A stretch of 64,000 bases of DNA. It comes from Priestia aryabhattai B8W22 (GTDB lineage: Bacteria; Bacillota; Bacilli; Bacillales; Bacillaceae_H). The position numbers and the translations under genes are program-made. How positions within the stretch are numbered: position 1 is the stretch's first letter; each line of letters opens with the position of its first letter. Positions 8,141 through 17,094 of the stretch are shown here, piece after piece. The stretch is taken from contig NZ_JYOO01000004.1 in assembly GCF_000956595.1 (NCBI RefSeq), positions 62,001-126,000 on the forward strand. Reading direction: 5' to 3'. The notes under the pieces were generated by a model that saw only the letters and a list, made by a program, of their open reading frames with translations, was not told where the DNA came from and searched no databases.

Positions 8141-8644
8141 ATGGATAATAACGATATTTTAATTAGATTACGATATGCCTTGGATTTAAAAAATACAGAA
8201 ATGGTAGAGATCTTTAATCTTGGCGGAGAAGATGTAACAAAAGAAGACGTATTAAAAATCCTTACGAGAACACCGGATGAAGAAGACGAGGATGCAGTTC
8301 ATGCGGACGATCATATACCGTGCACGAACAGTATGTTAGATTCTTTTTTAAACGGTTTTATTACCTTTAAAAGAGGAAAACAAGACCCTAAACCAGGGCA
8401 AGCACCTCCAGCGCCGGTTCAGAGCAATCAAAATATGTATAACGTCTTATTAAAGAAAGTGAAAATTGCTTTGTCCCTAACAAGTGAAGAGATGTTAGAA
8501 GTATTTGATGACGGTGGCATACGTGTATCTAAAGCAGAATTAGGTGCTTTATTACGAAAAAAAGGCCACAAAAATTACAAACCGTGCAAAGAGAATTTTG
8601 CTCGAAAATTCCTAAGAGGCTTAACCGTACAATATAGAGGATAA
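8141..8644 (+). CDS. DUF1456 (YehS-like) protein
   Basis: A 167-residue protein with two copies of the DUF1456 domain: about 4-75 (RLRYALDLKNTEMVEIFNLG) and 102-167 (KVKIALSLTSEEMLEVFDDG), joined by a Pro/Gln-rich linker. This two-repeat form matches E. coli YehS, whose function is unknown. The start at 8141 has a perfect AGGAGGAGCAAGA site; the upstream in-frame ATG at 8039 would add a hydrophobic leader but lacks a ribosome binding site. The stop is two bases from the next start, so the two genes are probably translationally coupled. Confidence 0.88.
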   Translation: MDNNDILIRLRYALDLKNTEMVEIFNLGGEDVTKEDVLKILTRTPDEEDEDAVHADDHIPCTNSMLDSFLNGFITFKRGKQDPKPGQAPPAPVQSNQNMYNVLLKKVKIALSLTSEEMLEVFDDGGIRVSKAELGALLRKKGHKNYKPCKENFARKFLRGLTVQYRG

Positions 8645-8645
8645 A

Positions 8646-9353
8646 ATGATACACACTTTTTCAAATCAGAGTATCCATTATGAAATACGATATAAAAACC
8701 GAAGTTCTTTTGCGATCAAAGTAGACGGATACGGAACGGTCGAAGTCCTGGCTCCTAAAGGAACGTCTACTGAACAAGTACGTATGTTATTAGAGAACAA
8801 CTGGGCATTGATTCATCAAAAAATAAGCGAAATGAAAGATAGAACGCATGGACCAAAGAAAAAAGTCTATGAACACGGAGAAAGCTTTTTGTATGTAGGA
8901 AAAAACTATCCGATACAGATTCATCACGATTCGACCATTACAAAGGATTCTGTAGTGTTTGAAGCGGACACGCTTCAGGTTTATGTCAATCAGCACGACG
9001 ATGAAGCGATAAAACAAGCGCTCAAACGCTTTTACTATCAGCAATGTAAAGCGCTAGTAACCAAGAGTATCTCCTCCTATCAAAAACATTTTAAAACAAA
9101 GCCGCGATCCATCTCGATTTCGGATAGCAAAAAAGCGTGGGGCACGTGTGATTCTAAGCGTCAGCTAACCTTTAACTGGCGGCTGGCAATGGCACCGCAG
9201 CACGTCATTGATTACGTAGTCGTTCATGAAATGTGCCACATGGTTCACATGAATCATGATCGGTCCTTTTGGCGTCTTGTCGGAAAAATCATGCCCGACT
9301 ATCGTGAACAAGAGCACTGGCTGGAAATGTCGAGCTGGGAAATGACGGTGTAG
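8646..9353 (+). CDS. YgjP-like (DUF45/M48-type) zinc metallopeptidase
   Basis: A 235-residue predicted soluble protease-fold protein. The zinc site is HEMCH at 194-198 with a third histidine at 204 (NHDRSFW), and the WGTCDSKRQLTFNWRL segment is typical of this family. E. coli YgjP and archaeal relatives have this architecture; the physiological substrate is not known. The ATG follows directly on the stop of the DUF1456 gene, whose end supplies the AGAGGATAA binding site. A strong bidirectional terminator follows. Confidence 0.88.
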   Translation: MIHTFSNQSIHYEIRYKNRSSFAIKVDGYGTVEVLAPKGTSTEQVRMLLENNWALIHQKISEMKDRTHGPKKKVYEHGESFLYVGKNYPIQIHHDSTITKDSVVFEADTLQVYVNQHDDEAIKQALKRFYYQQCKALVTKSISSYQKHFKTKPRSISISDSKKAWGTCDSKRQLTFNWRLAMAPQHVIDYVVVHEMCHMVHMNHDRSFWRLVGKIMPDYREQEHWLEMSSWEMTV

Positions 9354-9364
9354 TACCGCTAAAC

Positions 9365-9404
9365 AAAAAAGAGCAGAAGCCCAGGGGCATACTGCTCTTT
9401 TTTT
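9365..9404 (+). terminator. Bidirectional terminator between metallopeptidase gene and fbp
   Basis: AAAAGAGCAG / CTGCTCTTTT stem with A-run on one side and T-run on the other, between two convergent genes. Confidence 0.9.
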
Positions 9405-9408
9405 GTCT

Positions 9409-11337
9409 TTAACTATAGCGATACTTTCTTAAATCTTTTAAAATAGAAATTTCTTTTAACAATTCTTCTCCGACGTTTGTTTCTAAAACCATTTTTCTTT
9501 CTAGTTCTTTGTCAACTAATCGCTTTACGGATAAGACGTCCGTTCCTTCTAATAAAATCTCTTCTTTTGAATTAAAGTGTTTGTGAGCGACTAGCTGCAT
9601 GCCGTAAGAGTTATATAATAATGTATATCCAGCGATCCCTGTTGTGGACTGATACGCTTTTGAAAAACCGCCGTCAATAACAATCATCTTTCCATTTGCT
9701 TTGACCGGGTTTTCTCCTTCAATTTCTTTGACAGGCGTATGACCATTAATAATATGACCGTGATCAGGATTCAGATTAAATTCTGCGAGGATGTTTTGGC
9801 AGACTTCCTCATTTTCCCGTAAATAGTAGTATGGATTCTTCTTCTCTTTATGCGTTGTTTTATCACTGATAAAATATCGTTCAAACGTCGTCATTGCGCG
9901 TTTCCCAAAGAGTGATGAATATTCTCCTGTCCATAGGTACCAGACCATATCTGTGGCCAAATCATCCGTTTCTTCAGGATGTGCAAAAGCCTCTTGTAAA
10001 TAATGTTCAAAAACATCAAGCAAGTTACGGCCTGCATACGTTTTATCTTCTATCGTCATTTTTTCCATGTTTCCTTCTTCATCTAAAGGAATGCAGCCGT
10101 GTATTAATAAGTTTCCGTTGTATTTCAAATAAAGGCTGCCTTTTTTCATAAGAAACTTCATATGTCTCGCCAGCTTTTCCGAATGCTGCACGGAAAGCAG
10201 CAGTCTTTCCATTACCTGCTCTTCTTCTTCTAATAGCTGATCAGGCTGCGCCGGATCCACCGTTGCAAAGCAGCTGTTTTCTAGCTGATACGTGTTTCCG
10301 TATATCGTAATTTCATTTTTATCATAATCAATTTTTTCAAGCAGCAGCCTTTCCGACATATTAAAGAAAGGACGTCTTTTTATAATCGGACTTTCAAGCT
10401 TGAACTGAATCATCGCAATAGCCTGATGAATTTTCGTAATTTGTAGTCGTTCATGATCCGATAGTTTGTCACTCGAGCTTACTTTTGGTCTAAAAGCAGG
10501 ATTATCATCATAGTATTTCTCCGCCAAGTTAAGCAGCGGTCTCAGGTTAATGCCATATACGTCTTCAATAATATCTAGATTGTCGTATCTCGCGCAGATA
10601 CGAATAATATTGGCAAGACAAACTTTCGAACCCGCAAAAGCGCCTAGCCATAGTACATCGTGATTTCCCCACTGAATATCAACGGAGTGATAGTTAATCA
10701 GCGTATCCATAATTTTATCCGGTTCAGGTCCACGATCATAAATATCTCCTACTACGTGCAGATGGTCCACAACCAATCTTTGCGTCGTATAAGCAAGCCC
10801 TATAATAAGCTTATCGGCTTGCCCAAGAGAAATAATCTGCTGAACAATTTTTGTATAGTACTGTTCTTTATTTGTAAATTCATCCGTTTTATATAGCAGC
10901 TCTTCAATAATGTACACAAATTGCTCCGGCAATGCTTTACGCAGTTTAGAACGCGTATATTTAGAAGAAGCGTATGAAATGAGATTCAGCATACGATCAA
11001 TGATTTCTTTATACCATTCATACAGTTCTTTTTTGTTTCGAAACTGCGCTTTAATCAACGGCAATTTTTCTTCAGGATAATACACTAATGTCGCAAATTC
11101 ATTGATTTCTTGGTCAGATAATACATTTTTAAAAAGATCTTTGATTTTCTCTTTTACATTCCCTGAACCATTTCGCAGCACGTGCTGAAAAGCTTGGTAC
11201 TCGCCGTGTAAATCACTGACAAAATGTTCGGTCCCCTTTGGCAGATGAAGAATAGCTTCAAGGTTAATAATTTCGGTTACCACTTTTTCTTCCGTATCAT
11301 ACTTTTGTGCAAGTAAATCTAGATATTTTGTGTTCAA
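9409..11337 (-). CDS. fbp: Fructose-1,6-bisphosphatase class III
   Basis: Hydrolyses fructose-1,6-bisphosphate to fructose-6-phosphate in gluconeogenesis. The 642-residue product follows B. subtilis Fbp (about 670 residues) along its whole length and carries the metallophosphatase motifs: [10 protein letters not shown] near residue 40, [15 protein letters not shown] and [12 protein letters not shown] chose TTG at 11335-11337: AAAGGGG lies about 10 bases upstream and the encoded start ([11 protein letters not shown]) aligns with the B. subtilis N-terminus. The ATG at 11367 would add ten residues but has no clear ribosome binding site. It appears monocistronic. Confidence 0.96.
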   Translation of the reverse strand: MNTKYLDLLAQKYDTEEKVVTEIINLEAILHLPKGTEHFVSDLHGEYQAFQHVLRNGSGNVKEKIKDLFKNVLSDQEINEFATLVYYPEEKLPLIKAQFRNKKELYEWYKEIIDRMLNLISYASSKYTRSKLRKALPEQFVYIIEELLYKTDEFTNKEQYYTKIVQQIISLGQADKLIIGLAYTTQRLVVDHLHVVGDIYDRGPEPDKIMDTLINYHSVDIQWGNHDVLWLGAFAGSKVCLANIIRICARYDNLDIIEDVYGINLRPLLNLAEKYYDDNPAFRPKVSSSDKLSDHERLQITKIHQAIAMIQFKLESPIIKRRPFFNMSERLLLEKIDYDKNEITIYGNTYQLENSCFATVDPAQPDQLLEEEEQVMERLLLSVQHSEKLARHMKFLMKKGSLYLKYNGNLLIHGCIPLDEEGNMEKMTIEDKTYAGRNLLDVFEHYLQEAFAHPEETDDLATDMVWYLWTGEYSSLFGKRAMTTFERYFISDKTTHKEKKNPYYYLRENEEVCQNILAEFNLNPDHGHIINGHTPVKEIEGENPVKANGKMIVIDGGFSKAYQSTTGIAGYTLLYNSYGMQLVAHKHFNSKEEILLEGTDVLSVKRLVDKELERKMVLETNVGEELLKEISILKDLRKYRYS

Positions 11338-11563
11338 AACTATGTATCCCCTTTCAACGTTCACCATTTAGTATAATCACCGCTATAACCCTATAAGATA
11401 AATGGTGATTATAATGTTACGCACCTCTTATTTAACTCTTTTCTCTCCATGCCTCACCTCTTTATTTTAACCTATTTTACGTATGGGTAAAATGGTATAA
11501 AGTCTATTTGTCTATAAAGATTAACAGCTCTTGTCCCCTTGAAGATGACAGCTAGCTGATAAC

Positions 11564-11950
11564 ATAAAAAAACCTGCTGACTAAGATCAGCAGGTTCGAT
11601 ACATATGAAAGAAGCGCACATAATTAAGAAAGTTTACTCCGACCTCTAAACAATAACAGATCTTTTCTTCCCTCGCTGTGAGAAAACGCACAGCGTCAAA
11701 TCCTTGGTGATGGTACGATAAAGATGACCTTTCTTTCTGAGACAGGAAAAGTCATCCTTTGTATTATATAAGAATCATCATTCTGTTGAATCTCTGTTCT
11801 TCTACGTTCAGAGATTTTTTCTATTGGCTTTGTTAGATAAAGCACGAGAAGAAAGTTCATACAAATACATATGGGACACGTAGGCTACCTGAGTCTGCTG
11901 TTTAACGAAGGAAGAAGTTGTATGTGGCTTTTTTCAGTAACAATTGCTTC
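11564..11950 (-). ncRNA. Candidate structured non-coding RNA
   Basis: The 900 bases between fbp and the YitT gene hold no convincing gene but have the layout of an RNA gene on the minus strand. TTGACA (about 11970-11975) and TATAAT-like sequence (about 11950-11957) form a promoter-like pair, though the spacing to the best -10 is short. Three hairpins follow: AATCTCTG / CAGAGATT, GATGAC / GTCATC (about 11724-11757) and CGCTGTG / CACAGCG (about 11674-11695). A perfect 10-bp stem AACCTGCTGA / TCAGCAGGTT plus seven Ts (11564-11596) ends it. I checked tmRNA, RNase P and 6S features and saw none. Part could instead be an fbp leader. Confidence 0.35.
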
Positions 11951-12145
11951 TATTATAATATGAAGCGCTGTTGTCAAATCTTTAAAGAAGAAACATAAAG
12001 GAAAAATCATTACGCTAATGTCTGCAGGTACCCTATCCGGCTTCATTCTGACCGTTTCACTTTTTCAAAGTATCTGGTTTTTAAAAACCTCGGCTAAGCA
12101 AATTAGCTATCCAACAGGCGGCTTCTCGCAAGTGGATGTTACGAT

Positions 12146-12184
12146 ACAAAAAAAGCAGCGGATGCAAGACATCACGCTGCTTTT
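12146..12184 (-). terminator. Terminator of the YitT-family gene
   Basis: AAGCAGCG / CGCTGCTT stem followed on the minus strand by seven Ts, 70 bases past the stop codon. Confidence 0.8.
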
Positions 12185-12253
12185 CTTAACTCTACACACC
12201 TCAGTAAAAGAGGATATGGTAGAGTGTTTGTACAAATGTAGTGATTGGTGTAC

Positions 12254-13129
12254 TTAGTGGATATTATTCTTTCGGAAATTACCGCCTTTAACTTCGGCTA
12301 CGTCATATACCGTAACAAAAGCCGTCGGGTCAATTTCATTGATAATTTCTTTCATTTTGCTTTCTTCCAAACGGTTGATTACACATGTGATTTCCTTGAA
12401 TTTCTCATGGGAGTATCCGCCGTAAGCTTCTTTATATGTAGCGCTTCGACCTAAACGATCACGTATTGTTTCTACCATTAACGCAGGCTGAGAAGTGATA
12501 ATTTGGAAGGTTTTCGATCCGCTTAACCCTACCTCTACGATGTGAATAACTTTGGATGCAATAAAGTATGCAATTGCAGAAAGAATCGCGCCTTGCAAAC
12601 CAAATACTAATGAAACAAAAATAAATACAAATGCATTTAAGAACAAAATAAGATCACTTGTTCCAAACGGCAGTTTTCGAGAAAGCAGTACAGCTAGCAT
12701 ATCGATTCCATCTAGCGCGCCGCCATTACGCAGTGCGATTCCCATTCCAAAACCAAGGATAATACCGCCGACAACGGTTACGAGTAGTGTATCTCCTTCA
12801 ATAATCGCTGGGGTGTGATGCATGAGGCTTGTCCCGACAGCTAGTGAGACGATTCCGAGGATGGAAAATATAGCAAAACTTTTCCCGATTTGTTGATACC
12901 CTAACCATACAAAAGGAATGTTAATAACGGCAATGAGAACTCCAAGTGGTAAGCCAAATAGGTTCGAAGCAACGATACTAATGCCTGTTACTCCTCCATC
13001 TGAAACGTGGTTTGGAATTAAGACAGTTTCTAGGCCGTAAGCTGCAATAATTCCTCCGATAATGACCATTAGTGCTCGGAAAGCAATTTTTAGCCGCTTA
13101 GGCCTGTGGTGTTTTTTAGTTGTGTTCAT
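12254..13129 (-). CDS. YitT-family membrane protein (DUF161/DUF2179)
   Basis: A 291-residue protein with about five to six N-terminal helices (about 20-190), the family motif GLETVLIPNHVSDGGVTGIS near residue 30, and a C-terminal cytoplasmic DUF2179 domain starting near GSKTFQIITSQ. B. subtilis has several paralogues (YitT, YpjC, YqfU, YvjA, YxkD) of unknown function. The start at 13129 has GCGGGGAATTAT upstream; the longer frame from 13180 lacks a site. It is monocistronic with its own terminator. Confidence 0.88.
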   Translation of the reverse strand: MNTTKKHHRPKRLKIAFRALMVIIGGIIAAYGLETVLIPNHVSDGGVTGISIVASNLFGLPLGVLIAVINIPFVWLGYQQIGKSFAIFSILGIVSLAVGTSLMHHTPAIIEGDTLLVTVVGGIILGFGMGIALRNGGALDGIDMLAVLLSRKLPFGTSDLILFLNAFVFIFVSLVFGLQGAILSAIAYFIASKVIHIVEVGLSGSKTFQIITSQPALMVETIRDRLGRSATYKEAYGGYSHEKFKEITCVINRLEESKMKEIINEIDPTAFVTVYDVAEVKGGNFRKNNIH

Positions 13130-13315
13130 ATAATTCCCCGCTTTTAAATGTTTTTTACTATTTAAGTGTACCACAAACATTCTCTTTATTTGAACTGAGG
13201 AGGCTTACGTATCGTTTTTTAGCTCACATAGTGCAAACATAGACAAAGGAGAACTTCTAGCTGTACAGACTCTACCCTTGCAATAAGTCCTCATTTCTGT
13301 TAAGTTTAAGAAGAA

Positions 13316-13411
13316 TTATTTTTGTTCGGTAAAGATTGATAAGTTAAATAACTTTCGTCTATAGATTTGGGCAAGGATAGTAACACAATGTGTGCGTGTC
13401 ACACTAGGAGG
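13316..13411 (+). promoter_or_regulatory. Conserved cold-shock gene leader (copy 1)
   Basis: Blocks shared with the leader of the second csp gene: ATTATTTTTGTTCGGTA followed by AGATTGA (13316-13340) and GGGCAAGGATAGTAACACAA (13369-13388). A 5-bp hairpin GTGTG / CACAC (13390-13404) sits directly before the AGGAGG ribosome binding site (13406-13411). Long leaders that respond to temperature are known for csp mRNAs; the role here is inferred. Confidence 0.7.
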
Positions 13412-13419
13412 CAACAATT

Positions 13420-13620
13420 ATGGAACAAGGTAAAGTAAAATGGTTTAACGCAGAAAAAGGTTTTGGATTCATCGAACGCGAAAACGGAGACGATGTATTT
13501 GTACATTTCTCAGCAATCCAAAGCGAAGGCTTCAAATCTTTAGACGAAGGTCAAGCAGTTACATTTGAAGTAGAACAAGGTCAACGCGGCCCTCAAGCTA
13601 CTAACGTTCAAAAAGCGTAA
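13420..13620 (+). CDS. Cold-shock protein, CspA/CspB family
   Basis: A 66-residue single cold-shock domain that binds single-stranded RNA and DNA. RNP1 is KGFGFIE (about 13-19) and RNP2 is DVFVHFS (about 25-31). It has the length of B. subtilis CspB. The ATG follows an AGGAGG site with 8-base spacing. It is monocistronic, with a long leader that matches the other csp gene in this window and a perfect terminator 16 bases after the stop. The two products differ at about 15 positions, so they are paralogues rather than a recent duplication. Confidence 0.96.
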   Translation: MEQGKVKWFNAEKGFGFIERENGDDVFVHFSAIQSEGFKSLDEGQAVTFEVEQGQRGPQATNVQKA

Positions 13621-13635
13621 TCCATCATAAATATA

Positions 13636-13666
13636 AAAAGACAGACTCCATGGAGTCTGTCTTTTT
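13636..13666 (+). terminator. Terminator of csp gene 1
   Basis: AAAAGACAGACTCCA / TGGAGTCTGTCTTTT, a perfect dyad with no loop bases between the arms as written; the inner bases will open to form the loop. A T-run follows. Confidence 0.92.
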
Positions 13667-13687
13667 CATTACTTTGAAAATACAATA

Positions 13688-13717
13688 ATAAAACCCTACT
13701 CCTTGAGGAATAGGGCT
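13688..13717 (-). terminator. Terminator of the 57-residue gene
   Basis: CCCTATTCC / GGAGTAGGG stem with one mismatch and a 4-base loop, followed on the minus strand by TTTTATTATT. Confidence 0.65.
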
Positions 13718-13817
13718 TATTAATACAAAAATAGTAATCGGTAATACAAATGGTAAACTCAGTATAGCATAGTATTGGCGTAATCCAAACTATAAATCAA
13801 TATTTCTTCATGAATAA

Positions 13818-13991
13818 TTATGATTCGTGTTTCATTAACTCTTCTTCAAAGAAAAATGTACTTGGATATTTATCAACTGTATAAGAATATCTTTTCATGT
13901 TTTTCACATAATGACTTTTTACAATGATCACTATTTCATTAGATGCTTTTATACTTACTGTTTCTCCATTAGCAAATAAGCTTATACTCAT
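13818..13991 (-). CDS. Small hypothetical protein
   Basis: A 57-residue soluble protein (MSISLFANGETVSIK...) that I do not recognise; alternating hydrophobic residues suggest a small beta domain. Start at 13991 is preferred because GAGAGAGG lies 9 bases upstream; for the ATG at 14000 the same site would touch the start codon. It lies between the two csp genes and has its own terminator. Confidence 0.6.
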   Translation of the reverse strand: MSISLFANGETVSIKASNEIVIIVKSHYVKNMKRYSYTVDKYPSTFFFEEELMKHES

Positions 13992-14243
13992 ATCCTTCAT
14001 CCTCTCTCATATCAAAAACAATTAAATTTTTAACTTTATTTATCGGGAAATATAATGTGCATTTTATATTTTACTTTATGAGCATTCTGATAGTCAGCAA
14101 CCTTTTCCAACGGCTACTCCAGCGAAAGTTAGTTTTTTGATACCTTACGTATACCTATCTTTACTAGCTTTCTGTCTCCAATGTCTATACTTATGTTTAA
14201 AGTAACCTTTTTAAAATCATTTCTTTTTAAATTATTAAAATTC

Positions 14244-14283
14244 AAAGTAAAAAGACCCCTGTGTGGAGTCTTTTTTACTTTGG
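14244..14283 (-). terminator. Terminator of csp gene 2
   Basis: AAAGTAAAAAGAC / GTCTTTTTTACTTT stem just after the stop codon at 14289. Confidence 0.85.
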
Positions 14284-14288
14284 ATTAA

Positions 14289-14492
14289 TTACGCTACTTT
14301 ATGAACGTTAGCAGCTTGTGCTCCGCGTTGACCTTGTTCAATGTCAAACGTTACTTTTTGACCTTCTTCTAACGATTTAAAGCCTTCACCTTGAATAGAG
14401 CTGAAATGTACGAATACATCGTCTCCGCCTTCAACTTCGATAAAGCCGAAGCCTTTGTCTGCATTAAACCATTTCACTGTACCTTGTTCCAT
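14289..14492 (-). CDS. Cold-shock protein, CspA/CspB family (second copy)
   Basis: A 67-residue cold-shock domain with RNP1 KGFGFIE and RNP2 DVFVHFS, ending in KVA. The start at 14492 has an AGGAGG site; the frame upstream to 14546 overlaps the conserved leader and is not coding. It is on the opposite strand from the first csp gene, about 670 bases away, with a leader that shares sequence blocks and structure with that gene. Monocistronic. Confidence 0.95.
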   Translation of the reverse strand: MEQGTVKWFNADKGFGFIEVEGGDDVFVHFSSIQGEGFKSLEEGQKVTFDIEQGQRGAQAANVHKVA

Positions 14493-14622
14493 AATAGTGC
14501 CTCCTGGTGTGGAATACTCCACGCTTGTATTACTACCCTTGTCCAACCATACTATCTTAAGATAAAAAATTCTATAGAAGAGATTTCTCTTCTCTCAATC
14601 TTATACCGAACAAAAATAATTA
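14493..14622 (-). promoter_or_regulatory. Conserved cold-shock gene leader (copy 2)
   Basis: Same blocks as the first csp leader: AATTATTTTTGTTCGGTA plus AAGATTGA (14596-14622) and GGACAAGGGTAGTAATACAA (14525-14544). A hairpin GTGGA / TCCAC (14509-14522) lies just before AGGAGG. The hairpin arms differ in sequence from copy 1 but pair in the same place. Confidence 0.7.
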
Positions 14623-14687
14623 ACTTAATCGTAACATACGGAACCGCAGATAGCAAATACAGGGAATGAAATAAGTCTTTGAATGGT

Positions 14688-14731
14688 AAAAAGAGCCTTC
14701 TCTATGCTATACAAAGAGAAGGCTCTTTTTA
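14688..14731 (-). terminator. Terminator of the MHS transporter gene
   Basis: A 15-16 bp stem AAAAAGAGCCTTCTCT / AGAGAAGGCTCTTTTT, 50 bases past the stop codon. Confidence 0.92.
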
Positions 14732-14782
14732 CGTGTTCATATTTTGCACAGCAGTTAATGGAGCAGCTGCTTTTTATTTGCT

Positions 14783-16186
14783 TTATTTTTCTGTTTGCTC
14801 CGTGTGCCACCATAATGAGTCTTTTGGATTTTCAACCGCTTCATTGTACTCAGACTTAGAAGCAACTGTAGGGTATGAACCTTTCAGTGATTTTCCTGCC
14901 GTGTTCGCGAACAGGAACAAGATTACGAAAAATCCGATGATGCTCACAATCGTTAAATAGAACGCTGGAGCCAAGTGATTGCCCGTTGCGTGAACTAACC
15001 ATGTCGCAACTAATGGCGTCGTTCCACCAAAGATAGAAACTGAAACATTAAACGTAATCGCTAATGTTCGGTAGCGAATATCTGTGTAGAACATCGTTGG
15101 CAGCGTTCCAGGCATTGTTCCTTCATACGTAGCAAGTAAAACACCTAGAATAAGAATACCGATTGAAATAAAAACTAAACCATTTAAGTTGATTAAATAG
15201 AACGAAAAGGCTGACAGTAAGCTCAATCCGCCTAAACCGATTAAGAAAACTTTCTTGTTTCCGATTTTGTCGCTCAGTTTTCCAAACATAAGAGCAAGCG
15301 GCACCATTAAAATCATCACTGCCGTAATTAATACCGTACCAACTGTGTTGGATAAACCAATAATTTCATTTAAATAAGAAGGCATGTACGATAATAGCAT
15401 ATAGTTTGTAATGTTAAAGAAAGCCACTGCTACGAAACAAACAAACACATCTTTTTTGTGATTTTTTAAAATAGAGAGGAAGCTTTCTTCTTCAACTTCG
15501 TCTTCGTTGGAAAGTTCATTTTCAAAAATAGGTGTTTCCCCTAAACTTCTTCGTAAATAAAAACCAATAAGTCCTAAAGGCAATCCTAATAAGAAGGGAA
15601 TTCTCCAGCCCCATGAGGCCATCTGTTTATCCGAAAGAACAAAAAACAGTAAGCTAGCTAGCAGTGAAGCAAGAATATAACCAACAAGTGTACCGATTTC
15701 TAGTCCACTTCCAAGCACATTTCGCTTATTGTCTGGAGACGATTCTGCAATATACACCATCGCACCAGCATATTCACCACCAGTTGAAAAACCTTGGATG
15801 ATTCGTGCAATTAATAAAAGGATGGGTGCCCATATACCGATTTGATCATATGTAGGTAACAACCCAATGAGTAATGTGGAAAAGGCCATTAAAATAATGG
15901 TGGTGGTTAAAACGACTTTCCTTCCTAACTTGTCCCCGATTTTACCGAATATAACACCGCCTAATGGACGCATTAAAAAGGCAATCGCAAATGTGGCAAA
16001 TGTGAACACTAATTTGAGCTGATCATTTTCAACTGCGCTAAAAAAGTTTTGACTAATAATCACGGCTAAATATGAATACAAGCCAAAGTCAAACCATTCC
16101 ATCGCGTTTCCTACTCCTGTAGCAAAGACGCTTTTTTTAGCTTTGTCAATATCTACGACGTTAATTTTTTTCTTATTAAACTTCAT
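14783..16186 (-). CDS. MFS transporter, metabolite:H+ symporter (ProP/MHS) family
   Basis: A 467-residue, 12-helix major facilitator. The MHS signature is visible: [15 protein letters not shown] at 28-41, [10 protein letters not shown] at 81-90 (motif A) and [11 protein letters not shown] near 140. Members such as ProP take up osmolytes (proline, betaine), while others take up citrate, shikimate or ketoglutarate; the substrate here is not determined. The ATG has GGAGGTGA upstream. A 14-bp palindrome at 16236-16249 lies in the promoter region. Confidence 0.9.
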   Translation of the reverse strand: MKFNKKKINVVDIDKAKKSVFATGVGNAMEWFDFGLYSYLAVIISQNFFSAVENDQLKLVFTFATFAIAFLMRPLGGVIFGKIGDKLGRKVVLTTTIILMAFSTLLIGLLPTYDQIGIWAPILLLIARIIQGFSTGGEYAGAMVYIAESSPDNKRNVLGSGLEIGTLVGYILASLLASLLFFVLSDKQMASWGWRIPFLLGLPLGLIGFYLRRSLGETPIFENELSNEDEVEEESFLSILKNHKKDVFVCFVAVAFFNITNYMLLSYMPSYLNEIIGLSNTVGTVLITAVMILMVPLALMFGKLSDKIGNKKVFLIGLGGLSLLSAFSFYLINLNGLVFISIGILILGVLLATYEGTMPGTLPTMFYTDIRYRTLAITFNVSVSIFGGTTPLVATWLVHATGNHLAPAFYLTIVSIIGFFVILFLFANTAGKSLKGSYPTVASKSEYNEAVENPKDSLWWHTEQTEK

Positions 16187-16235
16187 TTCATTACGTCACC
16201 TCCGCGGTATACGATTATACAAGACTGAGTAGTAA

Positions 16236-16249
16236 AGTCAAATTTGACT
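16236..16249. promoter_or_regulatory. Palindrome upstream of the MHS transporter gene
   Basis: AGTCAAATTTGACT is a perfect 14-bp palindrome 50 bases upstream of the start codon; candidate operator for an unknown regulator. Confidence 0.4.
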
Positions 16250-16441
16250 CACTGTATTTCACATGTAAATGTGTTGGAACACTTCTTATTTTTAAGTAAA
16301 AAACGAAAACTATTCATGTGATGTTAAATATTTAAAAAGGTTATGGCTAAAGGGTTTGAAGCCAAAAAAAGCTAAGGAAAGAACGCTAATAAATAAATGA
16401 ATTAAAACCAAAATAAACTTTTTTTATTTCAACGTACAATC

Positions 16442-16517
16442 GGTTGCTATTAAAAAACGATTTCCGTCTAAAATAGGGATCGCTTTCGATGGAATTACAG
16501 TCGCTGAAATAGCAACT
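16442..16517. other. Candidate structured element in a gene-poor stretch
   Basis: An outer stem GTTGCTATT (16443-16451) / AATAGCAAC (16508-16516) encloses an inner stem TTCCGTC / GATGGAA and a small ATCG / CGAT hairpin. I see no promoter, T-run or known family. The rest of 16187-16614 contains no gene I can support. Confidence 0.3.
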
Positions 16518-16614
16518 TGTCGTTAAAGATAGCGCATCTGGTTTACAATGTTATTGGTACAAATTACCACTCAGGTTATCTGACAATTATTTTACAACCC
16601 ATTAGATATAAGCT

Positions 16615-16998
16615 TTATTTTGTAATAGATACACTGTTTCTATTACAAAAATTATGTAGCCTTAAAAATAAATATAAAGCTCGTTTTAACAAGTGCAGCA
16701 CTGGATGATTCGGTCTATAGAATAAAACTTTAAGAGTTGGCTGGGGTTCGAGGGATAAACATTCAACTCCTTTCTCCGTATAATCGTTCGTGGCTTCGAG
16801 TAAGTTTTCTACTGTAAGAGCACGCTGGCTTACAGTGCTACTTTTGTCATATTCTTCAACTTGCGTAATATGCCAGCTCCACTCCCTCACCACGCTGTTT
16901 TTCCAAATAGAAAGATACTCTCTTTCTTCTCTTAGATACCCCATAAGACGAACTTTAAACCTAAATACACCCGTATAGTTTTGAATATAAAGATTCAC
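16615..16998 (-). CDS. Doubtful hypothetical ORF
   Basis: An open frame of 127 codons between the MHS transporter and threonine-synthase-like genes. No ribosome binding site precedes the first ATG or the internal one (codon 19). The product has an uneven composition and no family I recognise. It may be a remnant or a chance frame. Confidence 0.2.
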   Translation of the reverse strand: MNLYIQNYTGVFRFKVRLMGYLREEREYLSIWKNSVVREWSWHITQVEEYDKSSTVSQRALTVENLLEATNDYTEKGVECLSLEPQPTLKVLFYRPNHPVLHLLKRALYLFLRLHNFCNRNSVSITK

Positions 16999-17049
16999 AT
17001 TTATTACATTTTTTTACATAAGATAAGCGTTTTATTTGCGATAAAATAA

Positions 17050-17088
17050 AAAAATAGACCTCCGCTTAGAAGAAGATCTATTTTTTTA
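17050..17088 (-). terminator. Terminator of the threonine-synthase-like gene
   Basis: AAATAGA / TCTATTT stem with partial inner pairing, then seven Ts on the minus strand. Confidence 0.75.
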
Positions 17089-17094
17089 CTTGCT

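Noticed and set aside
11700-11765. Plus-strand GGTGATGGTACGATAA followed by GTCATCC, loosely like a T-box antiterminator
   Set aside because: The T-box core AGGGTGGNACCGCG is not matched, there is no specifier-loop structure and no aminoacyl-tRNA synthetase or amino-acid gene downstream on that strand.
12018-12257. Open frame of 79 codons on the plus strand with a signal-like start (LMSAGTLSGFILTVSLF)
   Set aside because: The ribosome binding site is poorly placed, the frame runs through the YitT gene's terminator hairpin and into that gene's 3' end, and it has no recognisable domain. It might be a remnant, but I cannot support it.
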